Assembly (NCBI GenBank): GCA_017399445.1
Contig: JAFQCM010000037.1
Span: forward strand, 1 to 64,000
Source of the DNA: Lachnospiraceae bacterium
GTDB taxonomy: Bacteria; Bacillota; Clostridia; Lachnospirales; Lachnospiraceae
DNA length: 64,000 nt
Reading direction: 5' to 3'
Under the pieces are notes generated by a model, which was given only the letters and a program-made list of their open reading frames with translations, was not told where the DNA came from and made no database searches. A program made the position numbers and the translations under genes. Positions 8,853 through 17,120 of the stretch are shown one piece after another (within the stretch, counting starts at the first letter, position 1; the number at the start of each line of letters is the position of its first letter).

Positions 8853-9836
8853 TTAATATCCATTTGGATAATTTTCATGCCATTCCCATGCAGTTTTGAT
8901 AATAGTTTCTAAATCTGCATATTGTGGTTTCCATCCAAGAATTTCCTTCGCCTTATCACTAGATGCAATAAGCACTGACGGATCGCCGGTTCTTCTTTCT
9001 TCTTCTTTTGCAGGGATTAAGTGGTTCGTAACTTTTCTTGCTGTTTCAATCACCTCTTTTACTGAAAAACCAACACCATTTCCTAAATTAAAAATGTCAC
9101 TTTCTCCACCATTTTCCAAATATTCCATTGCTAAAATATGTGCTTGTGCTAAATCGTTTACATGAATATAATCCCTTACGCATGTACCATCCTTGGTATC
9201 ATAATCATTTCCATAAACCGATATATATTCTCTCTTACCATTAGGAACCTGCAATATTAAAGGAATTAAATGGGTTTCCGGATTATGTGCTTCACCAATC
9301 TTACCATTTGGATGTGCCCCGCAAGCATTAAAATATCTCAGAGAAACATATCTTAAATCATGTGCTTTTGATGTCCATTGAAACATTTTCTCCATTGAAA
9401 GTTTTGTTTCTCCATAACAGTTTGTTGGAAGTGTTCTATCCGTTTCCAAAATTGGAATACTTTCAGGTTCTCCATAAGTTGCTGCTGTGGAAGAAAATAC
9501 TATTTTGTTAATTCCGTGCTCTACCATACTCTCCAATAGCACTTCTGTTCCACATAAATTATTGCTATAATACTTTAATGGATTCACCATACTTTCTCCA
9601 ACCTGAGAACTTGCTGCAAAATGAATAATTCCGTCTATCTGCTCCTTAGAAAATATCTCATCTAAAAATTCCTTATCTCTAATATCTCCCTCATAAAATT
9701 TTGCCTTTGGATGTAACGCCTGCTTAAAACCAGTCAATAAATTATCTATCACAATTACTTCATGACCTGCATCAATAAGTTCATATACTGTATGAGAGCC
9801 AATATAACCGGCTCCGCCTAATACCAAAATCTTCAT
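8853..9836 (-). CDS. galE: UDP-glucose 4-epimerase
   Basis: Interconverts UDP-galactose and UDP-glucose using bound NAD, closing the Leloir cycle. A short-chain dehydrogenase fold is clear: the NAD-binding GGAGYIGSH is at residues 7-15, the catalytic SSTAATYGE and YGETK (Tyr-x-x-x-Lys) are near 135-155, and RYFNACGAHP follows. The length of 327 residues is usual. It lies 14 nt after galK and 16 nt before galT in one leftward operon. Confidence 0.96.
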   Translation of the reverse strand: MKILVLGGAGYIGSHTVYELIDAGHEVIVIDNLLTGFKQALHPKAKFYEGDIRDKEFLDEIFSKEQIDGIIHFAASSQVGESMVNPLKYYSNNLCGTEVLLESMVEHGINKIVFSSTAATYGEPESIPILETDRTLPTNCYGETKLSMEKMFQWTSKAHDLRYVSLRYFNACGAHPNGKIGEAHNPETHLIPLILQVPNGKREYISVYGNDYDTKDGTCVRDYIHVNDLAQAHILAMEYLENGGESDIFNLGNGVGFSVKEVIETARKVTNHLIPAKEEERRTGDPSVLIASSDKAKEILGWKPQYADLETIIKTAWEWHENYPNGY

Positions 9837-9850
9837 AATTTCACCTCGAC

Positions 9851-11128
9851 CTAAATAACTTTTATTCCACCATATTTTCTTATTTTTAAATCATTACAAG
9901 CACCTTCACCAAAAAACTGATTCATCTGCTTTTTATATGCCGGAACACTCTCATTCTTTACAAATGCTTGAATTGTACCGGCAAATCCACCACCATGAAC
10001 TCTGCTTACCCCCTTTTCATTTAGCACCATATCACTTATCATTAATGCAACAGCTATGTTCTGATTTTTCACATTATTATTGGAATACACGTTTTGTAAA
10101 TACTTAAAAGAGGAATCTCCTGATGCCTTTATCTGTTGTAAAAACACTTCAAAATTTCCTTGCTCCAATGCAGCAACTTCTTTTTTTACTCTCTCATTCT
10201 CGTTCATGAAATGAAGGGCTCTAAGTACACATCTATCTCCCAATAACTCTCTAAGATTATTGATTTTTTCAAAAATATCATTCACAGATACATCTCGTAG
10301 TACTTCCTTTTGGAAATAATTTGCAACTAATTTCATTTCATTTGGGACAGCTGCATAATCTTCTGTTAAATCTGCATGAGAACCTTTTGTATCTGTAATA
10401 CACAAGCTGTATCCATATGCTTCCATATCCACATCAATCTTTTCTACTTTTGGTTTCTTAGGATTTTCAAAATCAATATGTACAAGATTTCCTACGGAAC
10501 AAGCCATCTGATCCATCAGTCCACAAGGTTTTCCAAAGTAAGTATTTTCGGCATACTGCCCGATAATCGCAATCTCAGTAGCCGTAACAGTCATATCATT
10601 ATATAATCCTGATAAAATTGTTCCAATCAATGTTTCAAATGCCGCTGAGGACGAAAGTCCTGCTCCAATCAAAACATCACTGGTAATATACGCACATAAT
10701 CCACCCACTGCAAATTCTCTTTCTACAAAACCGGCTACTACACCCTTTATTAATGCAGTTGTGGTTTCTCTTTCCTCCGGTTTTATAGTAATATCTTCTA
10801 ACGAAATGACTACTTCGTCATATTCATCAGACTTCACCCTTATCTTATTATCACTCGTTACTTTTACAATACCAATGGTATCGAGATTTATGGATGCCGC
10901 TAAAACTTCCCCATGTTGATGGTCTGTATGATTGCCACCAACTTCACTTCTCCCTGGTGCACTAAATACCATCACATCATCTGAACCATAATATGTTTCA
11001 AATTGTTTCATTGCATTCACATAGCGTTTTCTTTGATAATCCAACCTACTTTCATCCACATAGATATCCAGCAATCTGTCATCCATCTCACCTTTTTGAA
11101 TTTTTTCAATCAATAGTTCTGTATGCAT
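9851..11128 (-). CDS. galK: galactokinase
   Basis: Phosphorylates alpha-galactose at C1 with ATP. It is a GHMP kinase of 425 residues. Motif 1, APGRSEVGGNHTDHQ, carries the galactose-binding signature (about 57-71); motif 2, GAGLSSSAAFE, is the ATP loop; motif 3, RVHGGGFAGTIQAF, is near the C-terminus. It is the first gene of the galK-galE-galT block and is separated from lacM by about 220 nt that hold two inverted repeats, so it may have its own regulation or depend on read-through from lacLM. Confidence 0.96.
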   Translation of the reverse strand: MHTELLIEKIQKGEMDDRLLDIYVDESRLDYQRKRYVNAMKQFETYYGSDDVMVFSAPGRSEVGGNHTDHQHGEVLAASINLDTIGIVKVTSDNKIRVKSDEYDEVVISLEDITIKPEERETTTALIKGVVAGFVEREFAVGGLCAYITSDVLIGAGLSSSAAFETLIGTILSGLYNDMTVTATEIAIIGQYAENTYFGKPCGLMDQMACSVGNLVHIDFENPKKPKVEKIDVDMEAYGYSLCITDTKGSHADLTEDYAAVPNEMKLVANYFQKEVLRDVSVNDIFEKINNLRELLGDRCVLRALHFMNENERVKKEVAALEQGNFEVFLQQIKASGDSSFKYLQNVYSNNNVKNQNIAVALMISDMVLNEKGVSRVHGGGFAGTIQAFVKNESVPAYKKQMNQFFGEGACNDLKIRKYGGIKVI

Positions 11129-11186
11129 AACAAACCCTCTTTTCTTTTATAATATAAAATTTTATCTATTCAATTAACTTTAAGTA

Positions 11187-11221
11187 GGATTGCTCACTCG
11201 CTGAGCAATCCGTGCATGCAC
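11187..11221. repeat. perfect 10-bp hairpin plus 10-bp palindrome upstream of galK
   Basis: GGATTGCTCA (11187-11196) pairs with TGAGCAATCC (11202-11211) across a 5-nt loop and is followed directly by the palindrome GTGCATGCAC (11212-11221). It lies about 60-90 nt upstream of the galK start on the transcribed side. It could be an operator or an RNA hairpin in the lacM-galK spacer. No T-run follows it on the minus strand. Confidence 0.5.
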
Positions 11222-11255
11222 CATGCTGTTTTTTTCATGTGTGCATACAATTTAC

Positions 11256-11313
11256 GAAACTCCCATGCTAAATGGATTTATGGTGATGCCAAACATATTG
11301 GCATGGGAGTTTT
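11256..11313 (-). terminator. hairpin between lacM and galK (terminator or attenuator)
   Basis: AAACTCCCATGC (11258-11269) and its complement GCATGGGAGTTT (11301-11312) pair with a loop of about 31 nt, starting 37 nt past the lacM stop. On the minus strand the downstream U-tract is weak, so it may reduce rather than stop read-through into galK. Such elements can set the ratio between lac and gal gene expression; that use is inferred. Confidence 0.45.
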
Positions 11314-11349
11314 GTTACAAATCACTCAATATAATAGTCGCCTCATCTT

Positions 11350-12306
11350 CTAACAAATAGCAAAATTGTATTCTATATCCTGCTCTGCACTAATATGATA
11401 AGGTGTTTCCACATCACTTCCCCAGCTATCAATTCCACCTACACCTCTCACTGCACCATATACACATAGAACCGTTCTTCTTGCTGGTGGTAATTCTTCT
11501 TGATGAGTTGCATTTTCAATCTCTGTTGCAGTATATGGCAAACAAGAGAATGAAAATTTTTCATCCACTTTCTCAATTCTTAATACCTGTGCTGAACTTT
11601 CTTTTCGACTGTTATCAAGGCTAGTATGTCTTGTAATTTCTACCCAATCTGCATCCATTCGCATACCACACTCTTGTGGAACCAAATATGGAGTCAAGGA
11701 CAAATCATTTATTTCATACACGCCTTTAACTGCGCCCATTTTTCTGTCCGGATACGTCTCTCCCTTTAACCCTTCATACATATATTTATCTGCCAATGTT
11801 GGCATAATAAATCTTAAACCGAATGCCGGAAGTTGTGGCAATCCTTTCTTTCCTATATATTGAACCCTAACCTCAATTCTTCCTGTTCCATTTACCGTAT
11901 ATATTATATTTACTTCCGTTGAAGGAATTGTAATTGTTTCATAAGTAAAGCTGACACTGACCTCTTTTGCATACACATCTGCTCCATAACTGTTATTATC
12001 CGGAGCACATGGCTTGCCTTGTGATACACCGTCCACTGTAACTTCTATATCTTTGCAACCAATAAACATATCTGCCCCAAGCCAGCTTCCGCTTTTTATA
12101 TGAAATTTACTTCCTCTGTCATTATCTGTTAACGCTCTCCAGAAGGTTGGCTTTGGACAGCGATAGAGCCATTCATATCCTTTTTTCACAAGAGATTCCA
12201 ATCCTCCTTGTGCATAGGAAAAAATATAATCAAATCCTTTTCCATGAACTCCAAGCGTATAGTCCCCATATACAATTCTTAACGGCTTTTTATTTGTACA
12301 ATCCAT
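11350..12306 (-). CDS. lacM: beta-galactosidase small subunit
   Basis: The C-terminal beta-sandwich domain (domain 5, Bgal_small_N type) of a GH2 beta-galactosidase made as a separate 318-residue chain. LESLVKKGYEWLYRCPKP and FWRALTDNDRG are hallmarks of this domain. It overlaps lacL by 17 nt. This is the two-gene arrangement known from lactobacilli and Leuconostoc (lacL/lacM, subunits of about 630 and 320 residues), in which both chains are needed for activity. The sizes here match that plan, so the split is a real heterodimer and not a frameshifted lacZ. Confidence 0.92.
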   Translation of the reverse strand: MDCTNKKPLRIVYGDYTLGVHGKGFDYIFSYAQGGLESLVKKGYEWLYRCPKPTFWRALTDNDRGSKFHIKSGSWLGADMFIGCKDIEVTVDGVSQGKPCAPDNNSYGADVYAKEVSVSFTYETITIPSTEVNIIYTVNGTGRIEVRVQYIGKKGLPQLPAFGLRFIMPTLADKYMYEGLKGETYPDRKMGAVKGVYEINDLSLTPYLVPQECGMRMDADWVEITRHTSLDNSRKESSAQVLRIEKVDEKFSFSCLPYTATEIENATHQEELPPARRTVLCVYGAVRGVGGIDSWGSDVETPYHISAEQDIEYNFAIC

Positions 12307-14191
12307 AATAATACCTCACTTCCTGCATTGCCGGCTTTTCTCTGCGGTCAGCAAATACAATCCCGTTTCCTGAAAATTCATAGTCAGCTGGTCTATCATC
12401 AAAATCTCCACCGTAACGAAGTACTTCTTTTCCTGTTACTTGGTCTTTCACAAAAATAGCCTGATCAATAAAGTCCCAAATAAATCCACCTTGATACATA
12501 TCATACTTATCAATAAGTTTCATATATGAGCCAAGTCCCCCCATAGAGTTGCCCATATCGTGCATAAATTCACATAAAATATATGGTTTCTTAGGCTTAT
12601 TTTTTAGATACTCTTCAACCTCTTCTGGATTAGCATACATGCGGCTTTCCATGTCAGAAATTGTATCTTCATATGCCCGGTTATACACTACACTTTCATA
12701 ATGAACCAGACGTCCATCCTTCTTCTTTTTAAAATATGTGTTCATAGCTTCGATATCGTCCCCTGCATAGGATTCATTTCCCAAAGACCAAAACAATATA
12801 GAAGTATGATTTTTGAAAGTTTCATAATTACTTCTTGCTCGGTCTATCACAGCTTCTTTCCACTGTGGAATAGAACCAGGCACATTACATGACGGCTCAA
12901 TTGCACCAAGCTTTTGAAAGGAGCCATGACTTTCTAAATTTGTTTCAGACATCACATAAATTCCTTCTTTATCACACATATAATACCAAGGAATCTGATC
13001 TGGATAATGACAGGTTCGTACTGCATTAATATTGTTTTTCTGAATACAATTCATATCAGAAATCATTTCTTCCATCCCAATGCATCTTCCTGTTTTTGCA
13101 CTCCATTCATGACGATTTACACCAACAATTATCAATCTTTTTCCATTCAGATACATTACTTTATCATTAATTTCAATTCTACGAAATCCAATATCATATG
13201 GAACAATCTCTACTACTTCTCCACTTTCATTTACAATTTCCACAAAAGCCTTATACAAGTAAGGTTCATGATTATCCCAAGATTTTATTTTTTCCAATTC
13301 AACATTTAACTGACCAACATATCCGTTTCCTTCTTCTACGAACACCATATTTCTTTCAACTAATACATCATCACTTTGGTCTTTTAAAATAAAGTGACCA
13401 TTTACCTTTTGTTTTTTAATTGCTGATACTTTAACATCAACAGATAACTTTCCGCTTACATTATTATGATTCAATATGGGATTAAGCCACAAATCTTCTA
13501 CATGCACATCTGGTATTGCTTTCAGTGTTACATTTCTGAAAATTCCAAAGAAACGAAAGAAATCCTGGTCCTCTAAAAATGCTGCTGTACTCATCTTATG
13601 AACTTCCACTGCTAAAACATTTCCATGCTCTTTCACATAAGGAGTCAAATCAAATTCTGAAGGAGTAAAGCTATCTTCCCCATATCCTATAAATTGTCCA
13701 TTCAACCACACATATACTGCCTGTTCTACACCTTCAAAACAAATCCTTATTCTTTTCCCCAAAAGTTTCTTATCCAAATCAAATCTTTTAATATAGGAGC
13801 CTACCGGATTATATTCTGCTTCACTAAACATTCCTGCTCCGTCCCCGGCATTTTCCAAACTATACGCCCCTCTGCGATATGTCTTTCCTTCCCAAGGATA
13901 CATGGTATTGATATAACGTATCTTATCATAACCAGCTAATTCAATATGTCCGGGAACCATTATCTTATCGAAATCTTTAGTATCAAAATCTTCCCTAAAA
14001 AAATTCTCTGGTCTTGTTTTTGCATTTATACTAAAGCAAAAGTCCCATTGCCCATTTAAAGATTGTGTAAGTCCATTATCCTCTGTCTGTATATCCCCAT
14101 ACTTTTGAAAATAACAATGGTCGCTATGAGCCGCTAATTGATTCACTCGAAATACTTCTGGATTATCTAACCATTTAATATCTGCATTCAT
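12290..14191 (-). CDS. lacL: beta-galactosidase large subunit
   Basis: A GH2 enzyme chain of about 633 residues that carries the active site for cleaving lactose and related beta-galactosides. Domains in order are the sugar-binding jelly roll, an immunoglobulin-like domain, and the TIM barrel. The acid/base Glu is in WSLGNESYAG (about residue 473) and the nucleophile Glu is in YILCEFMHDMGNSMG (about 539). The start at 14191 is preferred over 14227 because GGGG lies five bases upstream and the protein then begins like LacL (MNADIKWLDNPEVFRVN). It lacks the C-terminal domain, which is supplied by LacM. It follows the symporter by about 58 nt. Confidence 0.93.
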   Translation of the reverse strand: MNADIKWLDNPEVFRVNQLAAHSDHCYFQKYGDIQTEDNGLTQSLNGQWDFCFSINAKTRPENFFREDFDTKDFDKIMVPGHIELAGYDKIRYINTMYPWEGKTYRRGAYSLENAGDGAGMFSEAEYNPVGSYIKRFDLDKKLLGKRIRICFEGVEQAVYVWLNGQFIGYGEDSFTPSEFDLTPYVKEHGNVLAVEVHKMSTAAFLEDQDFFRFFGIFRNVTLKAIPDVHVEDLWLNPILNHNNVSGKLSVDVKVSAIKKQKVNGHFILKDQSDDVLVERNMVFVEEGNGYVGQLNVELEKIKSWDNHEPYLYKAFVEIVNESGEVVEIVPYDIGFRRIEINDKVMYLNGKRLIIVGVNRHEWSAKTGRCIGMEEMISDMNCIQKNNINAVRTCHYPDQIPWYYMCDKEGIYVMSETNLESHGSFQKLGAIEPSCNVPGSIPQWKEAVIDRARSNYETFKNHTSILFWSLGNESYAGDDIEAMNTYFKKKKDGRLVHYESVVYNRAYEDTISDMESRMYANPEEVEEYLKNKPKKPYILCEFMHDMGNSMGGLGSYMKLIDKYDMYQGGFIWDFIDQAIFVKDQVTGKEVLRYGGDFDDRPADYEFSGNGIVFADRREKPAMQEVRYYYGLYK

Positions 14192-14249
14192 ATTATCCCC
14201 ACTTTCTATATAGCCCCTAAAGTTCATGTAACTCTAGAGGCTATAATTA

Positions 14250-15617
14250 TTAATTCTTATTTTCTTTTAACTTTTCATTTGCCTCTTCTACATTCATAAA
14301 CCAAAGAATAATTGTAATAATTAAATCAATAATGAATGGTATCCAAAGGTACATGATATACATCATATTGATACAGCTATCTGGTTGAACTGCCATATCT
14401 CCATTAACAAAACCACTTAAGTCAAGCATCCAACCGGCAATTGCAGTACCAAGACCGCCACCAATTTTCACACCTAATGAAGTACATGAATACATGGTTC
14501 CATCAACTCTTTTACCAGTTTTAAGATATGTATATTCTGAGCAGGATGCAATTACTGCATTCATATCTCCTTGCCAAGGACCTTGACCAAGAGCTGCAAT
14601 AGCTGTAAACAATAACATAAGAGGAACACTTCCCATATATCCGGCAACCACCACCAACAATCGACCTACTGTTGCAAGCATATAGCTGTACTTATTAAGC
14701 TTGTACATTCCTTTCCATCTAGCAACTAAAGTTGGGGTAAATATAAGTGCCATAATAAGCGGAATATTTACTGCCCATGAAAAAGCTCCAAATAAATTTT
14801 TATTCAGAAGCACATAAGTCATAAAATAAATACCTATGTTAATCATTGCTCCATATAACTGCTGAAGAATATAAACCACACAAATCATCAAATAATACTT
14901 GTTAGTAAATAAGAGTTTGGCTGCCTGAATCAAGCTAAGATTTTCTTCTTTCTTTCCTTCTTCCCTAACACCTTCGTTTAACTCTTCTTCTGGAAGTTCT
15001 TTTACAGAATATACAGCAATAATATTTGAAATAACCCCAATGATACAATAAATAATTGCTATATTTCTCCAACCTGTAGCACCACCACCAAGCACATCAA
15101 CTGCACTAACTGTAATGGTTTGAATAAGTAAGCTTGTACTAAATGCAAAGATAAATCGAAAAGACCCCATCTGTACACGCTCTTTACTGTTTTTAGTGAC
15201 AAGAGCTGTTAATGCTGAATACGCAATATTATTTGCTGTGTAGAATACTGCGTTTAATAATGTGTACGCGATAAAGAACCATATATACTGAGCAGTTTTA
15301 CCTAAACTTGTAGGAATTGCAAAAATTCCAAACAATGTGATTGCACATCCAAAAAATGCCCAGAACATCCAAGGTCTTGCCTTCCCCATCTTGCTCTTTG
15401 TTTTGTCAATCAAACTTCCAAAAAATACATCTGTTACACCGTCGAATAATTTAGAAACCGCAATCAATGTTCCTACAACACCTGCATTTAATCCTACCGT
15501 GTTTGTTAAATAGATCATTACGAAAGATGATAAAAATGCATACACCACATTTCCTGCAATATCTCCTGATCCGTAGCCTACCATGTTATACCATTTTAAA
15601 TATTTTTTCTCCACCAT
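14250..15617 (-). CDS. GPH-family sugar:cation symporter (lactose/galactoside type)
   Basis: A 455-residue, 12-helix membrane transporter of the glycoside-pentoside-hexuronide family. It shows the family motif around residues 60-75 (FFGSLIDKTKSKMGKARPW) and a charged central loop. It has no C-terminal PTS IIA-like domain, so it is not a full LacS. Placed first in the operon with lacLM and galKET, it most likely imports lactose or galactosides. AGGAGG precedes the ATG. A TATAAT at 15677-15682 on the minus strand without a good -35 box suggests activator-dependent transcription, consistent with the divergent AraC gene. Confidence 0.9.
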   Translation of the reverse strand: MVEKKYLKWYNMVGYGSGDIAGNVVYAFLSSFVMIYLTNTVGLNAGVVGTLIAVSKLFDGVTDVFFGSLIDKTKSKMGKARPWMFWAFFGCAITLFGIFAIPTSLGKTAQYIWFFIAYTLLNAVFYTANNIAYSALTALVTKNSKERVQMGSFRFIFAFSTSLLIQTITVSAVDVLGGGATGWRNIAIIYCIIGVISNIIAVYSVKELPEEELNEGVREEGKKEENLSLIQAAKLLFTNKYYLMICVVYILQQLYGAMINIGIYFMTYVLLNKNLFGAFSWAVNIPLIMALIFTPTLVARWKGMYKLNKYSYMLATVGRLLVVVAGYMGSVPLMLLFTAIAALGQGPWQGDMNAVIASCSEYTYLKTGKRVDGTMYSCTSLGVKIGGGLGTAIAGWMLDLSGFVNGDMAVQPDSCINMMYIMYLWIPFIIDLIITIILWFMNVEEANEKLKENKN

Positions 15618-15832
15618 AAGCTCCTCCTTTTGTAAAATGAATTTGGTAATCTCGCTTCTCCTTATTTGTTATATTTATTATATAAGATAAAGTACCAGAA
15701 ATACATAACTTATATTAGACAAAACATGCACAAAATGATACAATCAAAAATATATAAATCTGATATATGTCATATTTTATTCAGATTTCCTGCCCATACA
15801 TCCAATGAACTTTTTTGAATAGGAGGAGTAAA
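15618..15832. promoter_or_regulatory. divergent control region between the symporter and the AraC gene
   Basis: A 215-nt AT-rich gap. Toward the left a -10 box (TATAAT, 15677-15682 on the minus strand) lacks a consensus -35, typical of activator-dependent promoters. Toward the right AGGAGGAG precedes the AraC start. The stretch 15710-15780 lies upstream of the -10 and is the natural place for AraC sites. No clear repeat pair was identified. Confidence 0.5.
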
Positions 15833-16687
15833 ATGTATACAAACAATGCTTATCTAAATAATACGACTATTGATATAAAAGACAAATCAAAACCTTTGAT
15901 TGTAACAAGTTGCGGTACCTATCACCTATATACCCGCCCTAAACTCCCAACATGGAGACCTAGAGGAAGATTAGATTATCAATTACTATACATTGCAGCC
16001 GGTAAAGCCCACTTTCATTTCGACGGAACGGAAGAAATCGTGACTGCCGGACATATGGTTCTTTATCGTCCAAAAGAGCCTCAAAAATATGAATACTATG
16101 GTGAAGATCAAACGGAAGTATACTGGGTACACTTTACTGGAAGTAATGTAAAAAACTTACTACGTTCTTATGGTATCACTGATGATAAAAGAGTTTTTTA
16201 CTGTGGTTCTGACTTAGAGTACCAGAATCATTTTCGTACCATGATACAAGAATTACAGATGTGTAGGGATGATTATACTGAACTGTTGGAGATTCACTTA
16301 AGACAAATTTTTATAATGTTACATAGATATTTTAAAACTTCTTCCAAAATGAGTAACAGTCAGATTGCGGAAGAAATTGATAAAGCCACCATATTTTTTA
16401 ATGAGCATTACAATGAAGACATTCGTATTGATGAATACGCAGAAACCCATAACATGAGTACCAGCTGGTTTATTCGTAATTTCAAGCAATACACCGGTTC
16501 TACCCCAATGCAATATATTTTATCCATACGAATATATAATGCTGAAGCTTTATTAAAAAATACCCAATACAATGTAACGGAAATATCCAATATTGTAGGC
16601 TATGATAACCCTCTTTACTTTAGTCGCATTTTCAAGAAAGTAAAAGGATTATCTCCTTCTGAATATCGCAACAATATTAGAAAATAA
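15833..16687 (+). CDS. AraC-family regulator of the lac/gal operon
   Basis: A 284-residue regulator. An AraC-type cupin domain (about 25-150, including a PKEPQKYEYYG segment) precedes a double helix-turn-helix (about 180-284; TSWFIRNFKQYTGSTP and YFSRIFKKVKGLSPSEYR). The start at 15833 follows AGGAGGAG by five bases; an in-frame start 18 nt upstream would disrupt this site. It is divergent from the symporter-lacLM operon, which it probably activates on lactose or galactose. A group II intron end lies immediately after its stop codon. Confidence 0.9.
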   Translation: MYTNNAYLNNTTIDIKDKSKPLIVTSCGTYHLYTRPKLPTWRPRGRLDYQLLYIAAGKAHFHFDGTEEIVTAGHMVLYRPKEPQKYEYYGEDQTEVYWVHFTGSNVKNLLRSYGITDDKRVFYCGSDLEYQNHFRTMIQELQMCRDDYTELLEIHLRQIFIMLHRYFKTSSKMSNSQIAEEIDKATIFFNEHYNEDIRIDEYAETHNMSTSWFIRNFKQYTGSTPMQYILSIRIYNAEALLKNTQYNVTEISNIVGYDNPLYFSRIFKKVKGLSPSEYRNNIRK

Positions 16688-16919
16688 ATCGGGTAGGAGG
16701 TAGATAATTATTTTTTCTACCGACCTTCCACACCATCGTACGTACGGTTCCGTATACGGTGGTTCTTTAGTTTTCACACATTTTCATATAAAACTCTGTG
16801 AATGTGGGATATCCTAATTCACGGAGTTTCTTATTGTTAAAAGCAGTTTGAAGCACAAAATATCCACTACAATACCAATTTCCATTTCGCATATTGGCAC
16901 ATATCCCTGTTGTATGTTC
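16688..16919 (-). mobile_element. group II intron 3' remnant (domains V-VI and tail of LtrA-like reverse transcriptase)
   Basis: Read on the minus strand, 16919-16767 encodes a reverse transcriptase/maturase C-terminus: ...GNWYCSGYFVLQTAFNN and then KKLRELGYPTFTEFYMKMCEN-stop. It has no intact upstream part and meets a stop at about 16920. Next comes a domain-V-like hairpin (CACCGTATACGG with CCGTACGTACGATGGTG, 16732-16762) and a domain-VI stem ending in CTACCCGAT at 16688, the usual intron 3' end. The element is 5'-truncated, so it cannot splice or move. Its 3' end abuts the AraC stop codon. Confidence 0.8.
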
Positions 16920-17027
16920 TTATACTGCTGATTTGGTATTTGCCCGTTTACCATCTATGATTTTCAAATCCATGAAACATTAGACCTTTTTTTCATATTT
17001 ATTTGTCAAATATTACCAACAAAATTA

Positions 17028-17056
17028 TAGACATTTCCACAAAAATCCTCTATAAT
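17028..17056 (+). promoter_or_regulatory. promoter of the GGDEF/EAL gene
   Basis: TAGACA (17028-17033), a 17-nt spacer, and TATAAT (17051-17056). This is one mismatch from a consensus sigma-A -35 with a perfect -10. The start codon lies at 17121, giving a 5' leader of about 58 nt. An alternative TTGTCA/TATAGA pair lies about 25 nt upstream. Confidence 0.7.
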
Positions 17057-17120
17057 TAACATATCTTTTTACATTTGACACATAATAATAATGAGGATGT
17101 ACAAACAGGGGAGGTATAGG

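Noticed and set aside
11350..14191. A frameshifted lacZ
   Set aside because: Subunit sizes, overlap and LacM-specific motifs fit a genuine two-subunit LacLM enzyme.
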